47,072 nt of DNA from Sphingobacteriia bacterium. Its GTDB lineage: Bacteria; Bacteroidota; Bacteroidia; Bacteroidales; UBA7960. Shown in pieces: positions 45,190-47,072 of the stretch. The stretch covers positions 1-47,072 of the forward strand of contig JAABSE010000022.1 of NCBI GenBank assembly GCA_011390575.1, written 5' to 3'. The position numbers and the translations under genes are program-made. Every line of letters begins with the position of its first letter. Positions within the stretch are counted from its first letter, which is position 1. Below the pieces are notes generated by a model. The model saw nothing but the letters and a program-made list of their open reading frames with translations, had not been told where the DNA came from and did not search any database.

Positions 45190-46206
45190 ATGACTGAGCA
45201 AATGAATACACACGGCAATCATACACAATTTGAAGACCTGGCGGTTAAATATCTTGCGGGCAGTGCAACACCTGAAGAAGTGGAGCAGCTGGAGGTATGG
45301 GTAAAAAATGATGAAGAAAAGCGCCGGTTATTCTTCGACATAAAAAGAAGCTGGATGCTTGTCTCTTCCTCCCGGAATGCTTTTCAAAAATCGCATGCGT
45401 GGGAGAAAATTGCCAGCCAGACTTTCCAGACTGAATCCAAAGACAAAGTTCGCACTCTTCAACCCAAATCATCCGGCAGTATCATTACCATATGGAGGGT
45501 TGCAGCAGCCATCCTTCTGTTGATTACAGGTATCTATTCGGTGTATTACTTTGCAGGTTTTCGTGAAAAAGAATGGGTGGCCATGGATCAGCACCAGGAA
45601 CGTATTCTGGATGATGCAAGCAGGGTGCACCTGCATCGCAACTCTACCCTCACCTATCCTGCCAGGTTCAGAAGCAATGAAAGAAGGGTAAAACTGGAAG
45701 GGGAAGCCTTTTTTGAAGTCACTGAAGATGCTCAAAAGCCTTTTGTGGTTGAGACCAGCAATATTGAAATTCATGTGCTGGGCACTTCTTTTTATGTAAA
45801 TACAAGAGGTGAGGCAGATGAGACCGAAGTAATTGTTCAGACAGGTAAAGTGGCGATGGTAGCTTCGGATAAAGTTCAGCTGCCGCTTTCAGAAGGTCAG
45901 AGAGGCATTTACGACCATGATCGGAACGAACTGGCGGAAGCCCGGGTTGAGAATCCAAATTTCATATCGTGGAAAACCCGTATTCTTGTTTTTGAGGATT
46001 CCGGGCTGAAAGAGGTATTCGAAGTAATCGGAGATACTTACGGAGTAAATTTCAGCCTTGCTGAAAGTTCGCTGGAGAATTGCAGGCTCACAGCCATCTT
46101 CAATGACAAAACCCTGGCTGAAGTGCTGGCAATAGTCGCAGAAACCTTTTCCCTGCGATACACCCGGACACAGGAAGAGATTCTTGTTTCAGGCGAAGGA
46201 TGCTAA
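45190..46206 (+). CDS. FecR-family anti-sigma factor
   Basis: FecR proteins span the inner membrane, hold the ECF sigma factor in the cytoplasm and receive the signal from the TonB-dependent receptor in the periplasm. The 338-residue protein has an N-terminal sigma-binding domain (about 10-70, DLAVKYLAGSATPEEVEQLEVWV). One membrane segment lies at about 97-120. The FecR domain (about 135-225) contains LEGEAFFEVTEDAQKPFVVETSNIEIHVLGTSFYVN. A C-terminal DUF4974 domain (about 260-335, FEDSGLKEVFEVIGDTYGVNF) is the usual Bacteroidota arrangement. It lies between the sigma factor (30 bases) and the receptor (18 bases), so one operon is clear. Confidence 0.95.
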   Translation: MTEQMNTHGNHTQFEDLAVKYLAGSATPEEVEQLEVWVKNDEEKRRLFFDIKRSWMLVSSSRNAFQKSHAWEKIASQTFQTESKDKVRTLQPKSSGSIITIWRVAAAILLLITGIYSVYYFAGFREKEWVAMDQHQERILDDASRVHLHRNSTLTYPARFRSNERRVKLEGEAFFEVTEDAQKPFVVETSNIEIHVLGTSFYVNTRGEADETEVIVQTGKVAMVASDKVQLPLSEGQRGIYDHDRNELAEARVENPNFISWKTRILVFEDSGLKEVFEVIGDTYGVNFSLAESSLENCRLTAIFNDKTLAEVLAIVAETFSLRYTRTQEEILVSGEGC

Positions 46207-46224
46207 TCTAAATTTTCCCAATCC

Positions 46225-47072
46225 ATGCAGGCCAAAATATTCTTACTTTTCTTTCTGTCAGGAATAAAGATGCTTTCCGCCCAGGATGCTCTTTTACAAA
46301 CCCGCATTTCTGCAAAGTTTGAGAATGCCACCCTGGAGGAGATGCTGACAGAAATTACCTCCGTTTCGGGGATACACTTCTCTTACAATTCGCGATTGGT
46401 GGATACAGACAAAAGAAGCACCCGCACTTTTACAAATGAACCTTTGCAAATCCTGATGGATTTCCTTGCCAGCGAATACAACCTGAGCTACGCTGTGGTA
46501 AGCAACCAGATCGTTCTTCGCCGGGCGGCGCAAAAAGCAGAGAATACACCCACCCGCTATACCCTGAGCGGGCAGATACGCGATAAAGCAACGGCCGAAA
46601 CCCTTCCCGGTGCTACAATCATCGCAACAGAACTCAATACCGGCACCACCACCAACAGTTACGGTTTTTTCTCCCTGAGCCTGCCTAAGGGAGAATATGA
46701 ATTCCTTTTCAGATTTGTAGGATTTCGTCCCCTGACGGTCAAACTTGAGCTGAACCGCAATAGAATCATCCCCATCGAACTGGAAAGGGACCACCGATTG
46801 TTGAGAGAGGTAACCGTTCTGGCTTCTGACCTTCCCGAACATCTCAAAAAAAGCCAGAGCAGCCGCATACAGGCCAACCCCCGCAAACTGGAACTGCTGC
46901 CTGAATTTGCCGGGGAGAACGGACTCATCAAAAGCCTGCAGACCATGCCGGGAATTCAGACCCACAGCGACGGCTCATCCTTCTTTTTTGTCAGAGGAGG
47001 CAACAAAGACCAGAACCTTATCCTCATTGACGAAGCTCCGGTTTACAATCCTGCCCATCTTTTTGGATTTTA
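46225..47072 (+). CDS. TonB-dependent outer-membrane receptor with STN domain (3' end outside window)
   Basis: The open frame runs from ATG 46225 to the end of the window (282 codons seen, no stop). Receptors of this kind import large or scarce ligands with energy from TonB and signal through FecR. Residues 1-20 form a signal peptide (FLLFFLSGIKMLSAQ). About 25-90 is an STN (secretin/TonB N-terminal) domain (ISAKFENATLEEMLTEITSVSGIHFSYN), the part that talks to FecR. About 112-195 is a carboxypeptidase-regulatory-like domain (YTLSGQIRDKATAETLPGATIIA). From about 215 the plug domain begins (SSFFFVRGGNKDQNLILIDEAP, VYNPAHLFGF). The plug text is that of the non-SusC receptor group often followed by a DUF4249 lipoprotein, so a SusD partner is not assured. 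Confidence 0.93.
   Translation, partial: MQAKIFLLFFLSGIKMLSAQDALLQTRISAKFENATLEEMLTEITSVSGIHFSYNSRLVDTDKRSTRTFTNEPLQILMDFLASEYNLSYAVVSNQIVLRRAAQKAENTPTRYTLSGQIRDKATAETLPGATIIATELNTGTTTNSYGFFSLSLPKGEYEFLFRFVGFRPLTVKLELNRNRIIPIELERDHRLLREVTVLASDLPEHLKKSQSSRIQANPRKLELLPEFAGENGLIKSLQTMPGIQTHSDGSSFFFVRGGNKDQNLILIDEAPVYNPAHLFGF

Overview
The window is a chromosomal segment of a Bacteroidota bacterium, most likely from the Bacteroidales/Marinilabiliales side of the phylum. Five secreted proteins end in type IX secretion (T9SS) C-terminal sorting domains. Promoters fit the Bacteroidota pattern TTTG-N20-TAnnTTTG. An ECF sigma factor, a FecR anti-sigma factor and a TonB-dependent receptor lie in a row, and kdsA points to a Gram-negative outer membrane. 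About 26 genes are supported, including one receptor cut by the right edge. I recognised no tRNA or rRNA gene, CRISPR array, transposase or phage gene.

Layout. Positions 1-4.6 kb carry mfd (transcription-coupled repair) and fbp (gluconeogenesis) on the minus strand. After a 775-base gap comes a 1448-residue repetitive secreted protein (DUF4397 and CHRD modules) with a strong terminator, facing cinA. From 11.4 to 15.1 kb a plus-strand series encodes a nucleoside phosphorylase, a SirB1-type protein, a YciO/Sua5-type protein, a small cupin and KdsA. From 15.2 to 19.9 kb the minus strand carries an M23 peptidase, gltX and a lipoprotein thioredoxin. From 20.3 to 28.0 kb come a penicillin-acylase-family hydrolase, a small membrane protein and two T9SS cargo proteins. 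From 28.2 to 32.3 kb the minus strand has a LysE exporter directly behind a GH3-type adenylating enzyme, then lysS. From 32.5 to 38.4 kb come an M14 carboxypeptidase (T9SS cargo), a bile-acid-symporter-family protein with an unusual N-terminal repeat domain, and an acyltransferase.

Positions 38.4-40.0 kb hold a gene-free, GC-rich mosaic of tandem repeats with conserved hairpins. It is followed by a small membrane protein with a near-consensus promoter, an RNA helicase with an apparently long leader, another T9SS cargo protein, and the sigma/FecR/receptor operon.

Most of the window is housekeeping plus cell-surface export. The observations most worth following are the structured repeat mosaic at 38.4-40.0 kb, the GH3-LysE gene pair, the transporter with two SmpA-like repeats, the near-identical 676-base duplication inside the DUF4397 gene, and the corrected mfd start. 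I did not find a clear complete new defence or mobile system.
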